NCBI GenBank assembly: GCA_904066235.2
Contig: CAJFCV020000002.1
Span: forward strand, 10,106,001-10,170,000
DNA: 64,000 bases
Source of the DNA: Bursaphelenchus xylophilus
Taxonomy: Eukaryota; Nematoda; Chromadorea; Rhabditida; Aphelenchoididae
Direction: 5' to 3'
Shown here: piece by piece, positions 30,392 through 41,684 of the stretch
How the letters are laid out: each line of letters begins with the position of its first letter
How positions within the stretch are numbered: the stretch's first letter is position 1
Made by a program: the position numbers and the translations under genes
The notes under the pieces: model-generated
The model's input: the letters and a program-made list of their open reading frames with translations, nothing else
The model's database searches: none
Told to the model about the DNA's origin: nothing

Positions 30392-33300
30392 ATGAATACG
30401 GAAAAGGCTCAAAAAAGTGCGGAAGAGTTTGCGTTGAACCATGTTGCCAGTCTCTTTCAACGCCCTGACCAACTGGAGAAGCTGGAAGTACTCAAAAAAC
30501 GAGCAGAACGTAAAAAAGTATGCTTTTATTTGAATTTTTTCTCTGAAATTTAGATTTTTCTTGGAATTTCCGGAAATTTTTCCAATGTAATTTCAAAATT
30601 CAGGCCGCAGTCGAAGCCATGCTCCGGACCGGCGTTCAATCACAGCTGGAGGGGATTCGCAGCGCCATGAATCACCTGCAAACGGCCAGCGGTGATATTG
30701 GACTCATCGAAAAGGAGTGAGTTTCGAAAATTTTGAAGATTCATTCTTGTTTTTGCAAGATGGAATGGCTAAACGGTCCTGTGAATGCGTAAGCGAGTAA
30801 TTTGAGGGGGATTTTCAAGGGTTTGGAGAGGTTTTGAAGAGCTACCCTGATGTTCAGGGATTTCGTGGTGGGACCTAAAATTCGCTGATGGCACCGATAA
30901 AAAATTTTTTGTTGACAAGGAAAAATCATGCTCTAGATAAAGCTTGATGATTTTGGAACCGATTTTCATTGATTTCTTGACTTTTCAGGTTTTCGTGTCG
31001 GGACCTAAAAATCTCAACAAAAAGGAAAACCTCGTATTTTACAAGTTGTAAGTGACTATTGAGACCACAGTACTCACAAGGAAAGTACTTCTATGGGGTA
31101 TGGAGTTACAGGTCGAGACATATACCAAAAAATCGCAAAAGTTTTCTAATTCGGAATATGTAAAAATTAGCTGCCCAATTGTGGTTTGTAAGGGAGAAAA
31201 CCCCTCAGAACTTTTCTTGCAACACCACGCAAATACCTTTTTGACCAAGTTTTTACCAAATCAAAAGTTTCGTTTTGAGCTAAAGTAAACCCTGGGGCAT
31301 CTTGACAAGCCTTAAAATATCAAATTTGATTAATATTACACCTTAATAGCAGTCCCAATGTAAAAATGGGGCATTGTAGTATTAATCAAGTTTGATATTT
31401 TAAGGCTTGTTAAGATGCCCTTGGGTTTAAGTTAGCTCAATACAAAACTTTTGAATTGGTAAAAACTTGGTCAAAAAGACATTTGCGTGGTGTTGCGAGC
31501 AAAGTTCTGAGGGGTTTTTTCGCCCTTAAAGACCAAAATTGGGCAGCTAATTTTCACATATTCCGAATCAGAAAAAGTTTGCAATTTTTTGGTATATGTC
31601 CCGACCTGTAACTCCATACCCCATAGAAGTACTTTCTTTGTGAGTATTGTGGTCTCAATAGTCGCTTACAACTTGTAAAATACGGTGTTTTCACGTTCGT
31701 TGAAATTTTTGGGTCCCGACACGAAAACTTGAGAAGTCAAAAAATCAATGAAAATCGGTTCCAGAATCGTCATGCTTTGTCTATATGAAATACTAAACAA
31801 ATTTCCTGCTCAATTACTTCAAATTGCTAAAACCGACATGAAAATTATATTGTAGTATGCATGAAGTCCTGAAGCGACTGCAGACAATCCCGGCCCTCAA
31901 AGCCCGCCTCAGTCGACTGGCCGAAGCCAACATGATCCACTCGCAATATGCTGCCGCTATGGACAATCTGAAACATATTTTCAATATCAACGAGACGATT
32001 GAAATTACCCATTCTCATATAATGGATGGCCGATTGTTGTATGCCCATAAAAATATAATGGAACTGGAGAATGCCCGCGACGACTTGATGAATGAAGTCC
32101 ATAAAGTCCAAAGCGACAAACGAGAATACAATATTAATGTAGGTTACGGTAGAATTCGGGTTACGGTAGATTTTTGTCTTTTTGGGATTACTGTAGTTTT
32201 GTGGAGTTTTGAGTTGGAAAATGAGGAAAAAATGATTTACTGGTAAAATTAGGTGGATTTGAGGTCTATAGTGTGTTTCTACAGCTATTTGAAGACATAA
32301 ATTATACAAAAATTTATTTTTATACCTAAAATAATATAATTGAAGTTGCTCAAAAACTATTTCGCCGAAGTGGACAAATTGGTGGTGGAGTTGGAGAAAC
32401 AGATCTTTTACATCTGTAGCAGAGCCCTCGAGGCAGTCAGAGGAGAAAATGCGGGCCCACAACAACTGGTTTCAGCCCTGAGAATTATTGAAAGAGAACA
32501 AAGAATCGATGATTATTATAAAAAACAACAAACGGTAGGTTGATTTTCGGCGGATGGAGATAAAATAGAGGTAAAATACGGCATTGGTTTTTTTGTTTTT
32601 TTGGGGTCAAGTTGCTTTGGATTTTTTGCGATTTTTGTTTAAAATTTTGTGATTTTTTGAATATTATTGGTATTTTTTCATGAAAATTTATTGTTTAAAC
32701 ACCTCCAAAATAAATTGTAGGATGCGAAAAACGATTATAGTTACTTTACAGGTCATTTTACACTTTTTGAAAACTAAAATTTTGCGAAAAACCCCGGAAA
32801 ATCGCTAAAAAATTGATTTTCTCTAGAAAACCCTCAAAAAATCCTAAAATTTATATCATTTTTGATTCAAACATGACTCTCCGATACTCCAGGCCAACCC
32901 CTCATCATTCCTCCCACCCGGCCGACCGCGTCAATGGCGCAAAAAACTGTTCACCGTCCTCTCGAAAACCGTCAAAGACCGGATCGAAGGAAATCAACTG
33001 GAAGAACGAATAAATAACAAACAATGGCTTGTCAGGTACCTCGAAGTTTGCCGGAGAATCGTCATAGATGACCTACAGGTCGTAAAGAGCGCCCTGCTTC
33101 CCTGCTTCCCACCGCATTATATGATCTACGACCGATATATTCATTTTTATCATGAGGCCTTGAGCAATAGGGTAAGTGGAATATAAAGGCGATTTTTGGG
33201 GTAAAATAGGAGTGTTGTTGATTTTTATTGATAAAAATAGGATCAGGAGGCTTTATGGGGTACTTTAGGAAGTTTTGACGGACTTCCCTCATTTTCAGGT

Positions 33301-36300
33301 TTTCGTGGTGGGACAAAAATTTTTGGAAATTTCGAGGTTTAATGGTAATACAAAGGTTTATGAGTATTAAAAGGCATAAAATAGTGAAATTTGGGGTTTT
33401 TAAAACATTTTTGGGTCTCACCACGAAAACCCTGAACATCAGGGAAACCCGGAAAATTTGTAAAATACGCTTTTTTGAAGGCCTCTGCATTTATGAGTGA
33501 TAATTTTTAAGTATTAAAATATTTTCAGCTCCGCCAAATCGCCTCGGATGAGCTGGAAAAGAACGAATTGGTCCAACTGCTCAACTGGATCAAGTCCTAC
33601 GGCTCAAATGAGATGCTCGGCAACCCCAAATTGGGCATCGAAATCAACGAACTGCTCAAAGAAAAGCCCCTGCTCCCCCGGTCGACCAGCGACTTCTTGT
33701 ACGACAAATTCGTGGACGTCACACAGCAAAATATGACCGATTGGCTGGAGAAGGCGATCCAAGGAGAAGCCGAGGAATGGCGAAAGGAACCGATCAACGA
33801 AAGAGAAATGCCCGATATTGATGAAGACAGCGCCGGATGCTATTACACACAACTACCCAGCATCTTGTTCGGAATGGTCGAGGATCAGGTGGGATTTGGG
33901 AAATTGAAATTTGAATTCCCGCCAAAATTTGAAAATGATTTTTGACGGAAAAATCAGTGGAAATTGGGGTCTTTTTTGAGTGATGTTGTGATTTGAGGAT
34001 GCTAAAATTAATTTTGGAGGGATTTCAGATAATTTTGGCGGCTTTTGAAATTTTGAATTTCCCGCCAAATTTTGAAATTGAATTTTTGGGTTTGGAATGA
34101 GCAAAAATATTTGGTTTTTGGGATTTGGAGAGGGTAAAAATAGAGTGGGATATGTAAGGTAGAGTTTGAAATGTTAAAAAATTGAATTTTTAAATTTCCC
34201 GCCTGAATTCAAAATTTTTTGGCATTCTGTTTCAAGCTTGAATGGTATTTTCTAAACGATAATTTATGCGTTTCCAGGTCTCCCTAGCCAAACAGATCAC
34301 ATCCGACATCGTGCCGCGGATCATCGAGGCATCCGTTGACTGCTTCCTAGATGCCGCCACAAGGTACAAGGAATTGCTGACCGAATATAAAAACGAGCAC
34401 TTTGGAGAAAGCCGAAAGCATCGGTTCTTCACACAACATGTGGTAAGAATGAAATTCATTGTAAAAGACATGGTACTGTCCGTTGATAATTGAAATTTCT
34501 TGCCTATTTTGAAAGGTTATGGCATTCTGCAAAAGGAACTTAAAGCAAGGAAAGAAGTGAAATTCTTGGGGTTAATTGCAAAATTCGAAACGTCTCATTG
34601 TTTTTGTACGAAATCTTGTTTATTTTTGATTTGCCCGCAGATTTTCAAGTTTTCTTGGCATTCTGCAACAAGCCATAAAACCGTTTGTAATTGGTCGAGA
34701 CTTGGGTATTCAGCAAAAAGAAGCCTCCAACAACGTATTTTACACCTAATTTTGTAGATTGCAATGTTAGTTTTTTTGAATTTCCCGCTGATTTTCAAGT
34801 TTTCTTGGCATTCTGCAGCAAGCCATAAAATCGCTTGTAATTCGTCGAAACTTGGGTTAGGAGAAATAAGGAGCCTTCTGCAACGTGTTTCACACCGAAT
34901 TTTGCAGATTGCAATGTTAGTTTTTTTTGAATCTCTCGCCAGTTAAAATTTTTTTGGCATTTTGCAACAAGTCCTAAAACCGCTTGTAATTCGTCGAAAC
35001 ATGGGCAACGAGGAATCAGAAGTTCTCTTCAACGTATTTTCGAATTTAGAATAATATTTGCAGATTGCAATGTTAGGTTTTTTTTGAATTTTTTGCCAAT
35101 TTTAAATTTTTTTGGCATTCTGCAACAAGCCATAAAACCGCTCGTAATTGGTCGAGACTTGGGTAACGAGGGATCAGAGGTACTCTTCAACGTATTTTAC
35201 ACCTAATTTTGCAGATCGCGACCGCCAACAACATGGACATTTGCAACGAATGCACGGATAAATGGGAAATCCACATCCGCCTCAACATGGAAGGCATCTC
35301 GGACATCCCCAAAAGCGAAACCCCAACCTCGCCACGCTCAGTCTCCGGGATTTGCTACGTAAATCGCAAGGAGTTGATCGAAAAAATTGGGAAATTGAAA
35401 GAAAAATGGCAGTTTGTCATGCAGCACGCGATCGCAATTCTAATGGAGGAATTGAACAACGACGTCAGCAAACATTTGGACGTTTTATTCAGCAAACAAT
35501 GGCTCCGGGGATCGACGGACTTGGGCACAATTCGACTTACCATTCAGGACTATTACACGGACTATGTCCATTTAAGGGTGCATATAAGGCTTTCGCTGAT
35601 CAAGGAGATTGCCTACAAGCTGATTGGAGAATATTTGATAGCGATTGAAGCCAGAAGACTGACTTTTTCGACCTATGAGGACCGAGCGCAGGCCGCGGAA
35701 CAGCTGAAATACGACTCGAAATCCATTGGAGACATGCTGCACAGCCTGCCGGACATTGAATTTGATGTAAGTTTGGGGCAAAAAAAGGTGGGAAATGAAT
35801 TGAATGGAGTTAGAGGAAGATTATAATGGGATTGGAATGTTTTGGACAAATTTGGCCATAGGAATCGGAGTTGCAGCGAAAATTTGAGGTTTTAGCCTCT
35901 GCACGGTGCGGAATTTGAAAAATTTTGATTTTTTGAAGGGTAACGAGATTTTTTTGAGTAGAAAAGGGTGTTATAGGAATGGGACTGAGTTATTACAAGT
36001 ATTGGGAAAAAAAATTTGATCAAAATTTGTTGGTCCATCAAAATTTTCGACTTTTTCTTGGTCACTGCACAGTGCGGATTTGAAAAATTGAAAATTTGAC
36101 TATTTTGAATTTTTTTAAGTTGTGAACATAGAAAGTGGAGATTGATAGAGCTTTTGTGACTCACTAGTAATATCAGGGCGTTCGGTTTTATGTGGAAAAA
36201 TTTTTTGAACGGAATTTTTGAATTTTTGGGCTGCACCGTGCGGTTTTTAAAATTTGCTTGTTTCAACGGATTTTTTTCGGATTTGCAGGCATAAAAAGTA

Positions 36301-37402
36301 ACAAAATCAGGGGTAGCGATATCTCTAAGCCTTTTGCTATTGGTTTTAGTAGCTCCGATGCTCATTTGGACGTAGTTTAAAAAAAAATTTTTTTTGATGC
36401 ACTGTGCAAAATTGAAAGATTCTGAAAGTTGAAAGGGAAATTTGAAGAAAAAATTAGATTGATTTTTTAAAATACGGTTGACTTTCTCTTTAGTTTTTTT
36501 TACAGTGAAGGACCCGATCCAGTGGCAAAAAACGTACCATTTTGCATCCGGGAAGCATTAAAAATGTGGCAAAATGCTTCCCTCTCCAAGTGAAAAAACT
36601 TCGTTTTGAAGGGCGCGCTTTTGTAATCAGAATTTTTTCACTTGGGGAGAGAAGCATTTTGCCACATTTTTGATACTTCCCGGATGCAAAATGGTACGTT
36701 TTTTGCCACTGGATCAGTCCCGCAGTGTAAAAAAAAGCTAAAGAGGAAGTCTGACGTATTTTAAAACATCAACCTAATTTTTTCTTCAAATTTTCCTTTC
36801 AATTTTCAGAATCTTTCAAATTTTGCACAGTGCACTCAAAAAAGTTTTTTTTAGAAATACGTCCAAATGAGTATGGAAGCTGCGAAAACCAATACCAAAA
36901 GGCTTAGAGATATCCCTACCACTTATTTTGATACTTTTTATGCCTGCAAATCCGAAAAAAATCCGTTGAAACAAGCAAATTTTAAAAACTGCACGGTACA
37001 TCCCAAAAAAATCGAAAATTCCGTTACACTATTATAAGTTGATTTCAGTACCCTGGGTTGCTCACTGTCCTCCCAGCAATGGCCGATATTCTGGATCTCC
37101 GAGACAAATCCCTGCTGTCTCTGGAGACCAGCTCCTTTGTCCGCAAATTCCCAGACGTCCAACCAGAGCTACTGTCGTCTCTACTGTCCCTACGGGAAGA
37201 CCTAACCCGTCAGGAAGCCAAATTAACAGCAGAACAGGCCCTAAATAATATACGACATCAGCCAAAAGGAAGCGATCAAAGCATGGTAAAATTGTTCCAA
37301 TGTATAAAGTCGGATGGGAAAAGAACACTCCCAGCCCTAGAGGAGACCATGCACAACATGTTCGCAACACTGGTCATGACTGCGAATAAAGTCGACCGGT
37401 AG
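30392..37402 (+). CDS. Exocyst subunit Sec6 (EXOC3)
   Basis: Component of the octameric exocyst that tethers secretory vesicles to the plasma membrane. Nine exons: 30392-30517, 30604-30716, 31856-32138, 32346-32534, 32893-33171, 33529-33888, 34278-34442, 35215-35766, 37049-37402, all in phase, 806 aa (human EXOC3 about 750). Landmarks: an N-terminal coiled-coil start LFQRPDQLEKLEVL, NLKHIFNINETIE, RIIEREQRIDDYY, LPPGRPRQWRKKLFTVL, EMLGNPKLGIEINELL, YYTQLPSILFGMVEDQ, and a C-terminal helical part with KQWLRGSTDLGTIRLTIQDY. The acceptor for exon 4 (ATTGAAG) is weak. TTACTTTAG ends 6 bp before the ATG, a likely trans-splice site. Introns 2 and 8 contain giant hairpins, and intron 7 a tandem repeat that copies its own acceptor. 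AATAAA at 37893-37898 is back-to-back with that of DHRS1. Confidence 0.95.
30937..31790. repeat. Long hairpin filling Sec6 intron 2
   Basis: Arms of about 390-400 bp (30937-31345 and 31366-31790) are inverted copies with a short centre. Both arms carry the decamer (CGTATTTTAC at 31033, GTAAAATACG at 31675) and the GGGTCCCGACACGAAAAC word near their outer ends. There is no target duplication, coding potential or family-B core. It fills most of intron 30717-31855. Confidence 0.9.
34640..35230. repeat. ~150-bp tandem repeat containing splice acceptors, Sec6 intron 7
   Basis: Four units start with TTGGCATTCTGCAACAAG at about 34655, 34805, 34954 and 35112, each running through CGTATTTTACACC (intact in two) to an acceptor. 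Units 1-3 end TTTTG(T/C)AG|ATTGCAATG with AG at about 34757, 34907 and 35063. Unit 4 ends TTTTGCAG|ATCGCGACC, the real exon 8 start (35215). Confidence 0.88.
36232..37000. repeat. Long inverted repeat in Sec6 intron 8
   Basis: Flanks 36232-36502 and about 36729-37000 are inverted copies, from GCACCGTGCGG at the outer left to TGCACGGTA at the outer right, each containing a GCAC-N-GTGC word near the middle. At the centre lies the family-B foldback 36503-36727, so the hairpin is continuous through it. Confidence 0.88.
36503..36727. mobile_element. Family-B foldback element
   Basis: Starts TA|CAGTGAAGGACCCGATCC. Arms carry GATCCAGTGGCAAAAAACG, TTTTGCATCCGGGAAGCAT and AAGTGAAAAAACTTCG with their inverses. 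The right end is slightly altered (CGCAGTGTA). Non-coding. Confidence 0.8.
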
Positions 37403-37892
37403 AAAAATTGAAAATTGGGAATTTTCGGAAGGCATAATTTGGAGGTAAAATAAGGTGAAAATTGCAAAAAAGAGGAGGGAATGGGATAGAATGATTGTAG
37501 AATAGTAAAAATAAGTTATGAAAAATGATAAGATCCAAGCTTTTGCTGATTTTTCGGCTGAAAATTGATACTTTTTGAGGGTTTTTCTCAAAAATTCTTG
37601 TTTTTAAGCGATTTTTGGAAGTTTTCGCTGAATTCAAGTGTTTTTAGCTGGAATTTTGACAATGATAATACTTCAACTGTCATTTTCTTACATTTCAGTC
37701 TATATTTTACATAATTTTCCATCAAAAAATTATGTTTTTATCACTTCACCACTCATTTTTTGTTCTATTTTACCTTTTTTAATCCAAAAAAGTTTTTTTG
37801 GCTTGTAAAATACGACGGATGCCATTTGAATTTTATTTATTTTGAAAATAGACAACTTAAAATTTGACAGAATACTGTAATTTATTGCGAGA

Positions 37893-37906
37893 AATAAAGT
37901 TTTATT
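37893..37906. terminator. Back-to-back poly(A) signals of Sec6 and DHRS1
   Basis: AATAAAGTTTTATT: AATAAA on plus (37893-37898, for Sec6, stop at 37402) and on minus (37906-37901, for DHRS1, stop at 37924). The 3' ends of the two convergent transcripts must overlap or abut within a few tens of bases. Confidence 0.65.
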
Positions 37907-37923
37907 TATGGAGTTTGGTGCAA

Positions 37924-40900
37924 TTACAACATCATCTTGGTGCGTGTTTCATTTAGTCGGTCCAAAAATTCGAAATGCTCCTTGGTGAACAACGAATTGT
38001 CGGGTTGTCCTGAAAATTTACATAATTTTCGAAAATTTACATAAATTTTCCAAAACTGCAAAAAATCTTGGTGGTTTGATGAAAAGCCCAAAAATTTGCA
38101 TAATTTTGCACATTGACGAATTTGCAAAAAAAAATTCCAAGATTTTCAGCATAAATTTACCGAAAATTACAGGGTTTCCAGAGAAATTCCGCGAAAAGTT
38201 TTTGTCGAGTTCTTGGCGCTCAGGCAAGATATTCAAAGAATTCTTTTTGCAGTAGAAAGAAGAATATGGACGGTTTTTCCACTAAAAAACTTCTTCTTCT
38301 TTCCGCCAACGAGGAAAGTGGTGTATTCGGCAGAGACTTTTGATCGCTTTTTTGGTCATTACACCAATCTTAGACGCTTTATTTGTCTTTTTTTGACCAA
38401 AAAAGCGATCAAAAGTCTCCGCCGAATACACAACTTTCCTCGTTGGCGGAGAGGAGAAGTTTTTTAGCCGAAAAACCGCCCATCTTCTTCTTTCTACAGC
38501 TAAAAGAATTTTTTGAATATCTTGCCTGAGCGCCGAGAAATCGACAAAAACTTTCTGCGGAATTTCTTTCTCTGGAAACTCTGTAATTTTCGGCAAATCT
38601 ATGCAAAATCTTGCAATTTTTTTTTGCAAATTCGTCAATGTGCAAAATTATTCAAATTTTTGGACTTTTTATCAAACTACCAAGATTTTTTTGCAGTTTT
38701 GCGTTAATTCTGCATTAACTTACTGCCATCAATGTCCTTGATTCCATACTCCTTTCCGCATTGTATGGAATTGATTATCATCCCCGTTTTCTTCATCAAA
38801 TTCGGGTCCGTCGCCAACTTGACGATGCATTTCCCGGAGAATTCGGGAGACTCCGCTTCAGCGTAGGCATCAATCACTGATTGGCGCTTGATTAAGCCGA
38901 CTTCTTTGGAAAATAATTCGGTTCGATTGGGCGCAGGATAGAAGGAAATACAAGGGATATTGAACTCCTTGAGCTCCCAGGCAATGTCTGAGGCCATTCG
39001 GTCCAGCTGAAAGGGAAGAATTAGAATTTTTGGCGGAATTTTTGGATTTTTTCAAATTTTTTTTAAAAATTTGCAATTTTTTGCATTTTGGAATATTAAT
39101 TTTGATTACAGTACGGTCTTTGGAAGCTAGCAAAGTTTCAAGATTAGTAAAAATTTTGTTGTTCCATGAAAATTTGCGTCTTTTGGGTCCCACCACGAAA
39201 ACAATGAAATTGGAAAAAATCTCACAAAACGACTCAACGTTGTCCAAAGTTATAAATAGTATCTTTGAAAGGACCACGGCACTCCAAGAAACAAAAAATC
39301 TTGATTTGGGTCCCACCACGAAAACAATAAAATTGGGAAAGTTCTCGCAAAGCGGCTAAAATTGCCCAAAACTGTGAATAATACCATTAAAGGTACCAAG
39401 ACGCTCCAAGGAACAAAAAAATCTCAATTTGGGTCCCACCACGAAAACAATAAGTTTAGGAAAAATCCCACAAACGGCTCTCAGAGTCTTTGGAATTGCA
39501 AATTTTAATAAATTTTGATTTAGAGGTATACATTTTTATTTTTTTCAACCTTCTTTTTTATGATAAACCCACTCTTTTCCCATCAATTTCTCTTTTTGTC
39601 CCCACCCTTTTTTCTCTTTTGCCAGCCGAAAAAACCCGCACTCAAAGAGAAAACCGAGAGAACCCGGCCCGTGTGACTCCGTGGCGCAACGGTAGCGCGT
39701 CTGACTCCAGATCAGAAGGTTGCGTGTTCGAATCACGTCGGGGTCAAAATTGTTTTTGGTTGATTTTATGGTGGGATAGTGGGGTTTAGATTATGCACAT
39801 CATCTATATATTTTATATTTTGTAGATTCATGAGGTTTTTTCGAAAATTTTGAAAAGGAAACGATTTTTTGCGGATTTTTTCGTTTTTGGAAGGAAAGTT
39901 TGGCTTCTCTTTGAGATTTTTGATTGAATTTGGATTTATAATGGTAAAAAATAAACAGGTTATATCGTATTTTAAACCGACCTTTGGATAATTTGTATTT
40001 TACAATCAAAAAACCCTTTAATTTTCCCAAAATAAAAAAATTATTCCAAAAAAATTTCAAAATTTTCCAAGAAAAAATCAATGTCTAAAAATTGAATTTT
40101 GAACTTACTCCAGCTTTGCCAACGCCATACGCAACATTAAACGTGTAGTTTATCCCTCCAAACGAGCTGATATTGACAATAAATCCCTTCCCCTTTTGAA
40201 TCATCATTTTGGCCGCGTGTCTGGCGCACCAGTAATGGCCCTTTAGGCCGGCATTGTTCAAGGTGTCATAGATGTCCTCCGGGAGGTCGAAAAATTTTGT
40301 ATGCATGTATTTTAGCATGTACTGAAAATTTTGTAAAATTAGAATATTTTTAAAAAATTTGCATAATTGAAAAATTTGAATATCCATAAAGGTTTAAAAA
40401 TGAAAAATTTTGATAATTATCAAAATTTGCATATTCAAAAAAATTTGAATATTCAAATTTTTTCAAAAATTAAAATTCAAAAAATCCATAAAAATTCCTT
40501 ACCGGCACTCCAGCAAACGCATTGTTGACAAGAATGTCCAAATGGCCATCTTGTTCCCGCTTGATTTGATCAAAAACTGCAGCAGTTTCGTCGGAATTAT
40601 CATGGTTACAGTAAATCGGAATCGCTTTTCCACCGAGATCTTCTATCTGAAATTAAAAAAAAAACATTAGAGTTTTCAAAAACGGCGAATTTTTTTTGTT
40701 TTGCTGTTTCAGACATTTTTTTAATTTGAAAATTTCGCACGGTGCAAAAATTTTTTTTTAAAAAAGTTTGGCTAAAACAGCATTGGATTTGTGAAAGTTA
40801 TAAAGTAATTAGTAGTTTTTGGCGCTGTATAATTATTTTATTTTATCTTATTTTTCGTATTTTACCATGATTTTGCACTGTGCAGGCAAAAACTTTTTGC

Positions 40901-41343
40901 ACAGTGCAAAAAATTTTTTTTTAAAATTTTGGCTAGCAAAAGCGATGCGATCAAAAAATTATTAGACACATATTTGTCTGCAGTGCTAGAAAAACAATCA
41001 TAAACATTGGCGAAGCGTATTTTACCCCATTTCTACACTAATTGTAACTTCAAAAATTTACTGCACAGTGCAAAATTTTTTCCCCCAAAAATCCTCAAAA
41101 ATTCCGATTTTTCGTCAAAAAATTTAGTCAACCTACTTCTTTAGCCACACTCTCCAACGTAGGCAGCTTTTCTCGGACCGCTTGAATCATAGGATCTTCA
41201 TCTTCCATGCGCAACGCAGTGATATACACAATACAGCCGGCTCGGCCCAATTCTTTGGCAATTCCGCGGCCGCAGCCGCGCGAAGCGCCAGTTACCAGAG
41301 CCACTTGGCCTCTGAGGACTTGATTCTCACTGTTTTGGACCAT
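37924..41343 (-). CDS. Short-chain dehydrogenase, DHRS1-type
   Basis: NAD(P)-dependent oxidoreductase of the SDR superfamily. Vertebrate DHRS1 is an ER-associated steroid/xenobiotic reductase; the substrate here is unknown. Exons on minus: 41343-41137, 40646-40503, 40321-40109, 39006-38724, 38009-37924, in phase, 310 aa (human DHRS1 313). Seen: cofactor motif TGASRGCGRG (from residue 18), VYIT, NNAFAG (DHRS1 signature variant), catalytic Ser169 in NISSFGG and Tyr182/Lys186 in AYGVGKAG, then SGKCIVKLATDPN and IKDIDGR typical of DHRS1. The C-terminus is shorter than in vertebrates. Introns 1 and 2 carry GCAC-N-GTGC and decamer words, intron 3 holds a tRNA gene and intron 4 is a hairpin. Confidence 0.94.
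38030..38706. repeat. Long hairpin filling DHRS1 intron 4
   Basis: Arms 38030-38365 and 38395-38706 are inverted copies (e.g. GCTCAGGCAAGATATTCAAA versus its inverse near 38512), with the centre near 38380. The stem starts about 20 bp from each splice site, so the whole intron (38010-38723) is one foldback. Confidence 0.9.
39675..39746 (+). tRNA. tRNA-Trp (CCA anticodon)
   Basis: 72-nt cloverleaf: acceptor stem GACTCCG/CGGGGTC with one T-G pair, A box TGGCGCAACGG, anticodon loop CTCCAGA with CCA at 39707-39709 on a TCTGA/TCAGA stem, B box GTTCGAATC, discriminator A. A T-run terminator (TTTTT) follows about 5 bp downstream. It lies on plus inside intron 3 of the minus-strand DHRS1 gene. No intron, no genomic CCA tail. 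It looks functional. Confidence 0.96.
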
Positions 41344-41684
41344 ATTTTTCTAAAAATCTCGAAAAATTTTATTTTGAAAAATAAAAAAAAATCGAAATTT
41401 TTCTCGAAAAATGAAATTTTCAGCCGCGGAAAGCACTTTTATTGTGTAGAATATGGCGCTGATAAGACTGTTACTTACAGTTTTTCCAACCAAAATTGAT
41501 ATGAAATCGGCAAAAGTACAGTGAAAAAAGGAAAATGGGGAAAAATTGATAAGAAAGCTGTAAAAATGTCAATTCGAGTTGTTAGTGGCACGCGTACAGA
41601 ATTGATAAAACTTAAATTGCCTATTTCAAGTGTCGTTTGTCTACTGTCCTTTCTGGACTGTCGCTGGGGTGATTTTTGCGATAT

